Source: Delftia acidovorans (GTDB taxonomy: Bacteria > Pseudomonadota > Gammaproteobacteria > Burkholderiales > Burkholderiaceae_C). From it: a stretch of DNA of 64,000 nt. The notes under the pieces are model-generated. The model saw nothing but the letters and a program-made list of their open reading frames with translations. It made no database searches and was not told the origin of the DNA. Made by a program: the position numbers and the translations under genes. Positions within the stretch are counted from its first letter, which is position 1, and each line of letters starts with the position of its first letter. Positions 46,794-54,293 of this stretch are shown in pieces. Location: NCBI GenBank assembly GCA_031286585.1, contig JAITUC010000019.1, positions 124,001 through 188,000 on the forward strand, written 5' to 3'.

Positions 46794-47825
46794 TCAAAGA
46801 CCCTTGAGCAGCCGGCCGTTGACCTCGGTGCCGTACAGCGAGAACGGGGTATCGTGGAACTGCTTGCGCGTGTCGGCCACGTTGCCGGTGAAGCGCGGGT
46901 CCTGGGGGCGCTCCATGCTGTTGATGTAGGTGGCCACGTCCCAGGCCTCCTGATCTTCCAGCGTGGGGTTGCCGTAGGGCATGTTGCCCTTGATGAAGCT
47001 GGCGGCCTTGTCCACCTCGTGCGTGCCCGCGCCCCAGTTGTAGGACTGCTTGCCCCACAGCGGCGGGAACACGGTCACGCCACCGGCTTCCTGGCCCTGG
47101 CCCTGCGCGCCGTGGCACAGCGCGCACTTGGCCTCGTAGACCTTTGCGCCGCGCTCGAAGCTGGGTTCCTGCGCGGCCTTGCCCACCTTGGTGAAGCCCG
47201 CGCCGGGCAGCTTCTCGCCCGTGGGCGCCTTCTGGGCCATCCAGTAGGCATAGGCCTCCAGCGCCACGAGGATGTCGTGGCCGTCGTCGGGCGCCTTGCC
47301 GTTCATGCTGTACATGAAGCAGCCGCGCACGCGCTCGGCGAAGGTGTCCACATGGTTGGTCTTCTTGCGGTAGGCCGGGTACAGCGGGTAGGCGCCCCAC
47401 ATGGGTGCGGCGCCCTTGAGCCGGCCTGCGTCCAGGTGGCAGTTCACGCAGTTGAGGGTGTTGCCCGAAAAGCCCACGGCGTTGGCCGGCGTGCGCAGGA
47501 AGATGGCCTCGCCACGGCGAATCCACTCGCCCATGGGCGTGTCGGGGATGTCGCGGGCGCCGGGGGGTGTGAAGGTGCCGCCGTCGGCAGCCACTTTCAC
47601 GGCCTGCGCATCGGCCTGGGTATCGATGTTTGCAGCGGCCCTGGCTGCAGTGGCAGCCGCAGCGGGCACCGCGCCCACGCGGGCCGGCGCAGGAGGCATG
47701 TCTGGCTGGCTGATGTACATGCCATAGGCGAGCGCGCCCGCCAGGCCGGCGAACAGGCAGGCGACGACTGCGTACTCGGCGGTATTGGAGTTTTGAGAAG
47801 CGCGGGTGGGTTGTGTGTCGGACAT
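46794..47825 (-). CDS. tsdA: TsdA-like dihaem thiosulfate dehydrogenase, membrane-anchored
   Basis: 343 residues from ATG 47825. An N-terminal membrane helix (about 19-38) anchors it. Haem 1 is CVNCH (126-130) and haem 2 is CALCH (234-238). VRGCFMYSMNG places Cys169 where TsdA has its Cys ligand to haem 1. MWGAYPLYPAYRKKTNHVDT is also TsdA-like. TsdA joins two thiosulfates to tetrathionate and can run in reverse. Linkage to a c4-type cytochrome and ttr genes strengthens the call. Confidence 0.85.
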   Translation of the reverse strand: MSDTQPTRASQNSNTAEYAVVACLFAGLAGALAYGMYISQPDMPPAPARVGAVPAAAATAARAAANIDTQADAQAVKVAADGGTFTPPGARDIPDTPMGEWIRRGEAIFLRTPANAVGFSGNTLNCVNCHLDAGRLKGAAPMWGAYPLYPAYRKKTNHVDTFAERVRGCFMYSMNGKAPDDGHDILVALEAYAYWMAQKAPTGEKLPGAGFTKVGKAAQEPSFERGAKVYEAKCALCHGAQGQGQEAGGVTVFPPLWGKQSYNWGAGTHEVDKAASFIKGNMPYGNPTLEDQEAWDVATYINSMERPQDPRFTGNVADTRKQFHDTPFSLYGTEVNGRLLKGL

Positions 47826-47842
47826 GTTCGGCTCCCGGTCCA

Positions 47843-48589
47843 TCAGGGTTTGGCTGGCGCGGAGGCCGTGGCTGCGGTGCTGGTGCTGGCGCCGTGCAGG
47901 CGGGCGTAGTAGGCCGCAACGGCCTGGATGTCCGCGGGCGTGAGCTTTTGCGCGACCTTGCCCATGAGGCCCAGCGGGCCGGCCTCTCGCTGGCCCTTGT
48001 TCCAGGCGGCGACCTGGCTTTGCATGTAGTCGGCCGTCAGGTGGCCGATGGCCGGGAAATCGGCGCCCACGCCCACGCCGCCCGGGCCGTGGCATTGGGC
48101 ACAGGCGGGAATGCCGTCCGCCCAGCGTCCGCGCTCGACCAGCCAGGCGCCGTCATCGTCCTTGCCCTTGGGCAGGGGGCCGCGCACGGGCTGGATGGGC
48201 AGCGGCAGGCTGGCGTAATAGGCGGCCACATCGGCGCGGTCCTGGGCTGAAAGGGCCTTGGCCATGGGCGCCATCACGGGGGCCTGGCGGCTGCCGTCGG
48301 CCAGGTGCTGGAGCTGGCGCGCCAGATAGCCGGCGTGCTGGCCGGCCAGGGCCGGAAAGCCCGCCATGCCCTCGCCCTTGGCGCCGTGGCAGGTGGCACA
48401 TGCCGCCGCCCCCTGGGGCGTGCCCGACTGGGCGATTTTCTGGCCGGCTGCGGCACTGCCTTGCACCGCAGCTGTGGGCGCTGCTGCGGGCGCTGGTGCC
48501 TTGGGCGCGGCGTCTTGCGCCCAGGCGCTGCCCATCAGCATGCAGATGCCGATGGCGATGCACGACCGGGACAGGGTCTGTTTGTTCAT
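47843..48589 (-). CDS. tsdB: Dihaem c4-type cytochrome (TsdB-like)
   Basis: 248 residues from ATG 48589 (ATG 48598 also possible). The signal peptide ends in SAWA. Two c4-like halves carry CATCH and CAQCH, each followed by the typical GAKGEGMAGFPALAGQHAGYL and GVGADFPAIGHLTADYM patterns. It is 17 bases upstream of the tsdA-like gene. In known TsdBA pairs this cytochrome takes the electrons from TsdA. Confidence 0.85.
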   Translation of the reverse strand: MNKQTLSRSCIAIGICMLMGSAWAQDAAPKAPAPAAAPTAAVQGSAAAGQKIAQSGTPQGAAACATCHGAKGEGMAGFPALAGQHAGYLARQLQHLADGSRQAPVMAPMAKALSAQDRADVAAYYASLPLPIQPVRGPLPKGKDDDGAWLVERGRWADGIPACAQCHGPGGVGVGADFPAIGHLTADYMQSQVAAWNKGQREAGPLGLMGKVAQKLTPADIQAVAAYYARLHGASTSTAATASAPAKP

Positions 48590-48753
48590 GCGGATCATCG
48601 TGGGAAGAGGCATTTGCCCTGCCATGCGTCCGCGCCACGCACCCAGGAGCGCACGGCTGCGGCGGACAGGATCGAATAGGGATACCGGCCGCCGCCCCGC
48701 AAGGCGCAATGCCCGCAGGGCTGGCCAGCCAGGCCCGCACGATACGGAACCGA

Positions 48754-48770
48754 GATTAAGCCGGCGTTAA
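48754..48770 (-). promoter_or_regulatory. TTAA direct-repeat box upstream of tsdBA
   Basis: On the minus strand TTAAC-GCCGGC-TTAATC, two TTAA half-sites 11 bases apart, 165 bases before the tsdB start and overlapping the stop of the kinase gene. The same TTAAC-N6-TTAATY form recurs at 51260-51276 and 54088-54104. Confidence 0.6.
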
Positions 48771-50303
48771 TGGGCCCGCGGCCGCTGCCTGCGGGCCCGG
48801 GCCGTCGGCCAGCGGCAGGTACAGGCGCGCGACCAGGCCGCGGGCCTGGCCTTCCTCGGGCCGCCACAGGCTGCGCGGCTGCAGCAGCAGGCAGCCGCTT
48901 GCGCATTCGGCGATGCGCTGCACGATGGGCAGTCCCAGGCCGCTGCCATGCTCCTGGGGACGCTTGCGCCAGAAGCGGCGCGTGGCCTCTTCGCATTCCT
49001 CGGCACTCAGCCCCGGGCCGTGGTCGGCCACGGTGAACTCCACGTAGCCCGTGCCCGGCTGCTGCGTCTTGCCCGGCATGGCGCCAATGGGGCGCACGGC
49101 CAGTTCCACGGGATGCTGCGGCGCATGGCGCAGGGCGTTTTCCAGCAGATTGCGCAGGGCCGAGACCAGCAGGGGCTCGGAGACGGCCAGCAGCCAGGCG
49201 CCATTGCCGGGCTGCTGGTGCGTGTCCAACCATTGCTGCTGCGCTGGCGCAGGTGCCCCGGCATTCACGGCATTCACAGCCAACTGCCAGGCCTTGTCCA
49301 GCGCCTGCAGCGCGTCGGCGGGCGCATCGCCACAGGCCAGCGCGGAGGCGGCGCCTGGCTCATGCTGCTCCAGCCGCGCCAGCAGCAGCAACTGCTCCAG
49401 CGTGTGCTGCAGGTGCTCCACCCCCTCGCCCGCCTGGGCCAGCGAATCGCGGGCCATGGAGCCGGGCGGCGCGGCCAGGAGGCCGGCAGGCATGCCGGGC
49501 GCCGCCAGCGCCATCTGCGCCACCTGCACATGGGTCTTGATGGCGGTGAGCGGCGTGCGCAGCTCATGGGCGGCGTCGTCGCTCCATCGGCGCTCGCGGT
49601 CGATGGCGGCGCGCACGCGGTGCAGCAGCTGGTTGAGCGTGCCCACCAGCGGCGCCAGCTCGCGCGTCTGCAACCCCTGGGCCACGGGCGAGTCGTCGCC
49701 GGGCGGGCGGCGCGCCAGTTCGCGCCGCAGGGCCTCCAGCGGCCGGAGCCCCTGCGTCACGGCCCACCACATCAGCCCCATGCTGGCCAGCAGGGCCAGC
49801 ACGAAGGGCAGGACGATGGTGTAGGCGAAGCCGTGGATCAGGCCCTCGCGCACATCGATGCGGTCGGCCGTGGCAATGCGCACGCCGTGGTCCTCCAGCA
49901 CATAGGTGCGCCAGAGCTTGCCGCCCTTGATGATGGTCGAGAAGCCCAGCGGCATGCTCTGCTGAAAGACGGGGCTGCCCTCGGTCTTGGCCAGTACCTG
50001 CGGCAAGGCCGATTCGGGCCGCACGGGCTGGACCTCGCCGCGCACCAGGCTGACCTCGCAGGCCACGCCGTCGCGCGCGATCACGTTGAGCATGGGGCTC
50101 CAGTCCTGCGGCAGCTCCCGGGCAGGCCGGAACTGGTGGACGATGCCGGCCACCATGCGCGCCGAGGCGATGAGCCGGTCATCCAGCACGGTGCGCAGTT
50201 CGTTGCGCATGTCGGAGAACATCCAGGCCGCCACCCCGCCCCACAGCGTGCACAGCGCCAGGCACAGACATGCCAGCAGGCGCACGCGCAGGCTGCGCAT
50301 CAT
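48756..50303 (-). CDS. Sensor histidine kinase (QseC-like)
   Basis: 515 residues from ATG 50303. Two membrane helices (about 8-28 and 160-180) flank a ~130-residue periplasmic sensor. A HAMP-like linker is followed by DDAAHELRTPLTAIK (His near 245) and an ATPase domain with LLENALRHAP and GSGLGLPIVQRI. It overlaps the regulator gene by 4 bases. The signal is unknown; the gene context suggests a sulfur or thiol compound. Confidence 0.9.
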   Translation of the reverse strand: MMRSLRVRLLACLCLALCTLWGGVAAWMFSDMRNELRTVLDDRLIASARMVAGIVHQFRPARELPQDWSPMLNVIARDGVACEVSLVRGEVQPVRPESALPQVLAKTEGSPVFQQSMPLGFSTIIKGGKLWRTYVLEDHGVRIATADRIDVREGLIHGFAYTIVLPFVLALLASMGLMWWAVTQGLRPLEALRRELARRPPGDDSPVAQGLQTRELAPLVGTLNQLLHRVRAAIDRERRWSDDAAHELRTPLTAIKTHVQVAQMALAAPGMPAGLLAAPPGSMARDSLAQAGEGVEHLQHTLEQLLLLARLEQHEPGAASALACGDAPADALQALDKAWQLAVNAVNAGAPAPAQQQWLDTHQQPGNGAWLLAVSEPLLVSALRNLLENALRHAPQHPVELAVRPIGAMPGKTQQPGTGYVEFTVADHGPGLSAEECEEATRRFWRKRPQEHGSGLGLPIVQRIAECASGCLLLQPRSLWRPEEGQARGLVARLYLPLADGPGPQAAAAGPLTPA

Positions 50304-50962
50304 GGGTGCAGGCCCAGGCGATAACCCTCGCCGCGCACCGTCTCCACCAGCCCATGGCCCAGCTTGCGGCGCAGGTGGTGCACATGCACGTTGACGGCAT
50401 TGCTCTCCACGTCCTGGCTGTAGCCGTAGAGGCTGTCGCGCAGTTGCTCGGTACTCAGGATGCGGCCCGGCGACTGCAGCAGCGCGCGCAGCAGCGACCA
50501 CTCGCGGCGCGACAGCTCCACCGTGCGGCCCTGGCGCTGGATGTGGCCTGCGGCGGGGTTGATGCGCACCTCGCCCAGCTCGATCCAGTCCACGCTGCGG
50601 CCGGCCGCGCGGCGCAGCAGCGCATGCAGGCGCGCCGCCAGTTCGTGCAGGTCGAAGGGCTTGACCAGGTAATCGTCGGCGCCGGTCTGCAGGCCCTCGA
50701 TGCGCTGCGACACGGCGTCGCGCGCCGTCAGCACCAGCACGGGCACCTGCAGGCCCTGGCTGCGCCAGCGCGCCAGCAGCGAGAGGCCATCCTCGTCCGG
50801 CAGGCCCAGGTCCAGCACGCAGGCATCGAAATGCGAGGAACGGATGGCCGCATCCGCCTGCCCGGCCGAGGCCACGGTATCCACGCCAAAGCCCTGCAGC
50901 TGCAGGCCGGCTCGCACGCCGCTGGCCACCAGCGCGTTGTCTTCCACCAAGAGAACATGCAT
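50300..50962 (-). CDS. OmpR-family response regulator (QseB-like)
   Basis: 220 residues from ATG 50962. The receiver has Asp51 (VLDLGLPDEDG) and the KPFDLHEL switch region. The C-terminal winged helix has LSRREWSLLRALLQSPGRIL and SNAVNVHVHHLRRKLG. OmpR-type dimers bind direct repeats about 11 bases apart, which matches the TTAA boxes before tsdB, tlpA-like and ttrB. Confidence 0.92.
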   Translation of the reverse strand: MHVLLVEDNALVASGVRAGLQLQGFGVDTVASAGQADAAIRSSHFDACVLDLGLPDEDGLSLLARWRSQGLQVPVLVLTARDAVSQRIEGLQTGADDYLVKPFDLHELAARLHALLRRAAGRSVDWIELGEVRINPAAGHIQRQGRTVELSRREWSLLRALLQSPGRILSTEQLRDSLYGYSQDVESNAVNVHVHHLRRKLGHGLVETVRGEGYRLGLHP

Positions 50963-51188
50963 GTTGTTGTCCGCAGGGCCTGGCGCCAGGCCCCGCCGTC
51001 TGTATCCAAGTCGGGAACGAAAAGCGACCGAGCATCGCAGATTTGCCGCGCTGGCGCGGCGGCGTGCGGAATTTCGCAGGCGGGTGCACAAGAATGCGGC
51101 CTGTTGATGACGGCGCTGCGGACCCCTGCTGCCGGCCACCATTGCGGCGCCGGTCCTGCTGGTGAAACGTCCGATGACCTGGGTCACC
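50963..51188. other. Upstream region of the two-component system
   Basis: No gene is recognised in the 226 bases between the regulator gene and the 11-base tandem array. Any promoter of the two-component system must lie here or in the array. Confidence 0.4.
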
Positions 51189-51276
51189 CGCCCTTATGCC
51201 CCAGCTGCGCCCCAACTACGCACCCGTTACGCCCCCGTTACGCCCCCGTTACGCCCCCGTTAACCCCCCGTTAATT
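51189..51276 (+). repeat. Eight-unit 11-bp tandem array
   Basis: Eight units follow one another without gaps. The last five (51222-51276) keep CCCCGTTACGC closely, with GTTA at 51226, 51237, 51248, 51259 and 51270, exactly 11 bases apart. The first three (CGCCCTTATGC, CCCAGCTGCGC, CCCAACTACGC) are degenerate. The last two units form TTAAC-CCCCCG-TTAATT (51260-51276). The array ends 53 bases before the TlpA-like start. Confidence 0.8.
51260..51276 (+). promoter_or_regulatory. TTAA direct-repeat box upstream of the thiol-redox operon
   Basis: TTAAC-CCCCCG-TTAATT, the promoter-proximal end of the tandem array. It has the same spacing and flanks as the boxes before tsdB and ttrB. Confidence 0.65.
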
Positions 51277-51329
51277 CCCGGCTGCCAGCATCCACGGCCT
51301 GTCAGCCTGGCTGGCCGAAACTCCCGTCC

Positions 51330-52319
51330 ATGCACCTGCGTTTCCTCACTCTTCCTGCTCCTGCCCTGCCCTGGCTTGCCGGCCTGCTGATGGTGCCTGC
51401 ACAGGCCCTTGCCGCGGCGCCTGGGCCGGACTGGCCCACGGCGCTGGGCACCTGGCTGCACCTGCCCGCCAGCCTGGCGCTGGGGCCGCTGGTCCTGCCG
51501 ATGGGCGTGGTGGTGGCCATGCTGGCCTGGCTGCTGGCGCAGTGGCTGGCGCGCAGGAATGAAAGGCGCACGGGCCAGGCCGTGGACGCGCTGCTGTGGC
51601 AAAGCGCCCTGGCCGGCCTGCTGGCGGCGCGCCTCGCCTATGTCGCGCAGTGGTGGACCGGGTACGCGCCTGCCCCCTGGGATTGGAGCGGGATGCCGGC
51701 CTTCGCGGGGCGTGTCATCGATATCCGCGACGGGGGATGGAATCTCTGGGCCGGCCTGCTGGCCGCGCTGCTGTACATGCTGTGGCGCAGCCGCCGCGCC
51801 CCGGTGCTGCGCCGCGCCACAGGGCTGGCGCTGGGCGCGGGGGCTGCCCTGCTGGTGCTGGGCAGCCTGCTGCAGGCGCTGCCGCCCGCAGATGCGCCGG
51901 CCCTGCCGGCCTTCACCCTGGTCAACGGACAGGCGCAGCCGGTCTCGCTGCAGCAGTTGCAGCAGGCCGATGGCAAGCCCATGGTCATCAACCTCTGGGC
52001 TACTTGGTGCCCGCCCTGCAGGCGCGAGATGCCGGTGCTGGCCCAGGCCCAGCAGCAGCGGCCCGATGTGCGCTTCATCTGGATCAACCAGGGCGAGTCG
52101 GCCGAGACCGTGATGGGCTACCTGCGGCGCGAGCAGGCAGGAGCCCCGCTGCCGCTGGCCCAGGTGCTGCTTGATCCGCAACAGCAGGCCGGCCGCCATT
52201 GGCGGCAGCAGGGCCTGCCTTCCACCTATTTTTATGGCGCCGATGGCCGGCTGTGCAGCACGCGCATGGGCGAGCTGTCACGCGCCAGCCTGGCCCAGCA
52301 TCTGGAGGACTGCCCATGA
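51330..52319 (+). CDS. Lgt-like membrane domain fused to TlpA-type thioredoxin domain
   Basis: 329 residues. After a signal-like start, four membrane helices carry an arrangement like prolipoprotein diacylglyceryl transferase (GPLVLPMGVVVAMLAWLLAQ, GLLAARLAYVAQWW, DIRDGGWNLWAGLLAALLY), but the catalytic HGG of Lgt is not seen. The C-terminal half is a thioredoxin fold with WCPPC at 226-230. It is probably a periplasmic thiol reductase tethered to the membrane. It overlaps dsbG by ATGA. Confidence 0.82.
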   Translation: MHLRFLTLPAPALPWLAGLLMVPAQALAAAPGPDWPTALGTWLHLPASLALGPLVLPMGVVVAMLAWLLAQWLARRNERRTGQAVDALLWQSALAGLLAARLAYVAQWWTGYAPAPWDWSGMPAFAGRVIDIRDGGWNLWAGLLAALLYMLWRSRRAPVLRRATGLALGAGAALLVLGSLLQALPPADAPALPAFTLVNGQAQPVSLQQLQQADGKPMVINLWATWCPPCRREMPVLAQAQQQRPDVRFIWINQGESAETVMGYLRREQAGAPLPLAQVLLDPQQQAGRHWRQQGLPSTYFYGADGRLCSTRMGELSRASLAQHLEDCP

Positions 52320-53122
52320 GCGTTTCCCTCTTGTTCCCCCTGCCCGCGCTGGCCGGGACCCTGACCCTGTCGGCCGCCCTGGCATGGCCAGCTGCGGCGT
52401 CCGAGCTGCCATCGGAGGAGTTCCTGGCCCAGCAGGGACTGACCCTGGTGGGGCCACTGCCGGCCGTGGGAGGGCTCAAGGCCTGGGCCGCCTACCGCGA
52501 CCGCCAGCCCGTGCCCATCTACCGCATGCCCGACGGCAGGCACTGGGTGCTGGGCACGGTGATCGACGCCCAGGGCCGCGACGTGAACGCCCAGGCCCTG
52601 CAGGCCGCCGTGCAAAAGCCCATGGGCGAGCAACTGTGGAGCGATGTGCAACGCGCCCAGTCCATACCGGATGGCCGCACCGACGCGCCGCGCACGGTCT
52701 ATGTGTTCACCGACCCCAACTGCCCCTATTGCAACCAGCTGTGGAACGATGCCCGGCCCTGGGTGGAGAGCGGCCAGGTGCAGTTGCGCCACATTCTGGT
52801 CGGCATCCTCAAGCCCAGCAGCGAGGGCAAGGCCGCAGCCATCCTCACCGCGCGCCAGCCCGAGCAGGCCCTGGCCGAACATGCCCGCGCCTACGCCAAG
52901 GCCGGCCGCGGCCAGGGCGAGAGCGCAGGTACCGCGCCGCTGGGCACCGTGCCGCAGGCCACGCGCCAGGCGCTGGCCAGCCATGCCTCGCTGATGTCCA
53001 CCTGGGGGCTGCGCGCCACGCCGGCCCTGGTGTGGAAGGACGACAAGGGATTGGTGCAGGTGCGTACCGGCCTGCCGCCAGGCCTGCTCGAAGAGGTCAT
53101 GGGGCCGCGTGGCAGGAAATGA
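52316..53122 (+). CDS. dsbG: DsbG/DsbC-like thiol:disulfide interchange protein
   Basis: 268 residues. The signal peptide ends around AAAS. An N-terminal dimerisation part precedes the thioredoxin domain, whose active site is CPYC at 136-139 in VYVFTDPNCPYCNQLW. GLRATPALVWKDDKG holds the cis-Pro loop. It is expected to keep or repair periplasmic disulfides. The start overlaps the TlpA-like stop and the stop overlaps the DsrE-like start. Confidence 0.9.
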   Translation: MSVSLLFPLPALAGTLTLSAALAWPAAASELPSEEFLAQQGLTLVGPLPAVGGLKAWAAYRDRQPVPIYRMPDGRHWVLGTVIDAQGRDVNAQALQAAVQKPMGEQLWSDVQRAQSIPDGRTDAPRTVYVFTDPNCPYCNQLWNDARPWVESGQVQLRHILVGILKPSSEGKAAAILTARQPEQALAEHARAYAKAGRGQGESAGTAPLGTVPQATRQALASHASLMSTWGLRATPALVWKDDKGLVQVRTGLPPGLLEEVMGPRGRK

Positions 53123-53523
53123 CGAAAGCGATCATGGATACCCGCCCTTCCCCCAGCGCCATGGACTGCAGCGATCTGTTCCCCGCGCAATCGGACGCGC
53201 CGCCGTTGCGCATCGTGCTGCATGCCCCCACACCAGGCGCCCTGGCCCGGGCCCGCAGCAACCTGGCCAACCTGCGCCAGGACCGGTCCGGTGCCGAGGT
53301 CCGCATCGTCATCAACGGCCCGGCCGTCGAGGCGCTGCTGGACGCCGCGCCGGGCGCGCCGCAGCATCTGGATACAGTCGCCCTTGCCCATGCGCTGGTG
53401 TGCCCCAACACGCTCAAGAAGCTGGGCCGCGAGGCGCCTGCCGGCATGCGCGTGCTGCCGCAGGGCGGCATCGAATCACTGGCCCTGCTGCAGCAGTCGG
53501 GCTGGTGCTACGTGCGCTGCTGA
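53119..53523 (+). CDS. DsrE-like small protein
   Basis: 134 residues. LRIVLHAPTPGALARARSNL, VRIVINGPAVEALLD and VCPNTLKKLG fit the DsrE/DsrF-like fold, where the Cys in the CPNT loop is the sulfur-carrying position. MRVLPQGGIESLALLQQSGW ends the domain. It lacks a signal peptide, so it is cytoplasmic. Position in a thiol-redox/thiosulfate cluster suggests a sulfur-trafficking role. Confidence 0.8.
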   Translation: MTKAIMDTRPSPSAMDCSDLFPAQSDAPPLRIVLHAPTPGALARARSNLANLRQDRSGAEVRIVINGPAVEALLDAAPGAPQHLDTVALAHALVCPNTLKKLGREAPAGMRVLPQGGIESLALLQQSGWCYVRC

Positions 53524-53972
53524 GCGGCCTGCGCCAGCGAGGCCAGGCAGCGCGCCTGCCATTGGTATTCGGGCTCGAAAGATTCGCGGTCCGTGACGGC
53601 GCCGTGGCCGCCCTCGCCATAGACCATGGCGTAGGCCGCATAGTCGGCCGCCTGCAGCGCCCGGCCCGCCAGCCCATGGGCGGTGGCATAGGTGGCGGAC
53701 ACGGCGGCATGGCCGCAGCCGTCGATGGAGCGCGATCCCTGGTGGTGGTTGGCCAGGCTGGCGGCCTCGCGGGCCAGGCGGTCCAGCTCCTCCCTGTCGA
53801 TCTGGCCGTCCAGGTAGCGGCGAAGGCCCTGCGCGCAGCGGATGACGTCCGGGTCTTCCAGCAGGTGCGCGATGCGGTCCACGCAGGCCTGGGTGAATTG
53901 CAGCCGCAGGTGCTCGCCTGTTTCAGCGGCAAGGTCCAATTCCGCGGCGAGGCTGTTCAAGGCGTGGTTCAT
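53508..53972 (-). CDS. Helical protein (154 aa), Imm5-like by impression
   Basis: 154 residues from ATG 53972 with GGGAGA upstream. All-helical and Ala-rich, with SIDGCGHAAVSATYATAHGL and ALQAADYAAYAMVYGEG, which recalls the Imm5-type immunity fold; this is an impression, not a proven match. Its 3' end overlaps the DsrE-like gene by 16 bases on the opposite strand. No toxin gene is adjacent. Confidence 0.6.
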   Translation of the reverse strand: MNHALNSLAAELDLAAETGEHLRLQFTQACVDRIAHLLEDPDVIRCAQGLRRYLDGQIDREELDRLAREAASLANHHQGSRSIDGCGHAAVSATYATAHGLAGRALQAADYAAYAMVYGEGGHGAVTDRESFEPEYQWQARCLASLAQAAQQRT

Positions 53973-54087
53973 GGAGTTCTCCCGTGGCAGTTGCGACAGA
54001 AAACAGCGTAGACCGGGGCCGCGCCTGGAAACAAGAGGGTGATTTCCGATACGCCGTGCCGCATGCCCGAGCGGCGCGGTCGCTTTG

Positions 54088-54104
54088 TTAACCCGCTCTT
54101 AATC
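54088..54104 (+). promoter_or_regulatory. TTAA direct-repeat box upstream of ttrBCA
   Basis: TTAAC-CCGCTC-TTAATC, with half-sites 11 bases apart, 190 bases before ttrB and about 70 bases upstream of the FNR box. It fits far-upstream binding of the nearby OmpR-type regulator. Confidence 0.65.
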
Positions 54105-54166
54105 CCTGCGCCGCACGCTACGGACTGCCCCGCGCCTGCGCCCTGCCGCCCTGCAAAACGCATTGC

Positions 54167-54208
54167 TTGACCCATATCAAGCCGCCAGAAGCCTGAATTT
54201 CATATATT
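54167..54208 (+). promoter_or_regulatory. FNR-dependent ttr promoter
   Basis: TTGAC-CCAT-ATCAA (54167-54180) matches the FNR box with one variant base. -10 TATATT is at 54203-54208, so the box is centred near -41, as in class II FNR promoters. A perfect stem-loop AAAGCAT-N7-ATGCTTT lies just downstream (54222-54242) in the leader. Confidence 0.75.
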
Positions 54209-54293
54209 AAATTCAATATAAAAAGCATATTTTTAATGCTTTATTGAGTTTAAGCGACCACCTCCGTGGCCGCAGGACGATGAAAGACAGGCC

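Noticed and set aside
51189-51276. 11-base array as a CRISPR-like or mobile repeat
   Set aside because: Units are contiguous without spacers, far too short for CRISPR, and no cas or transposase gene is near.
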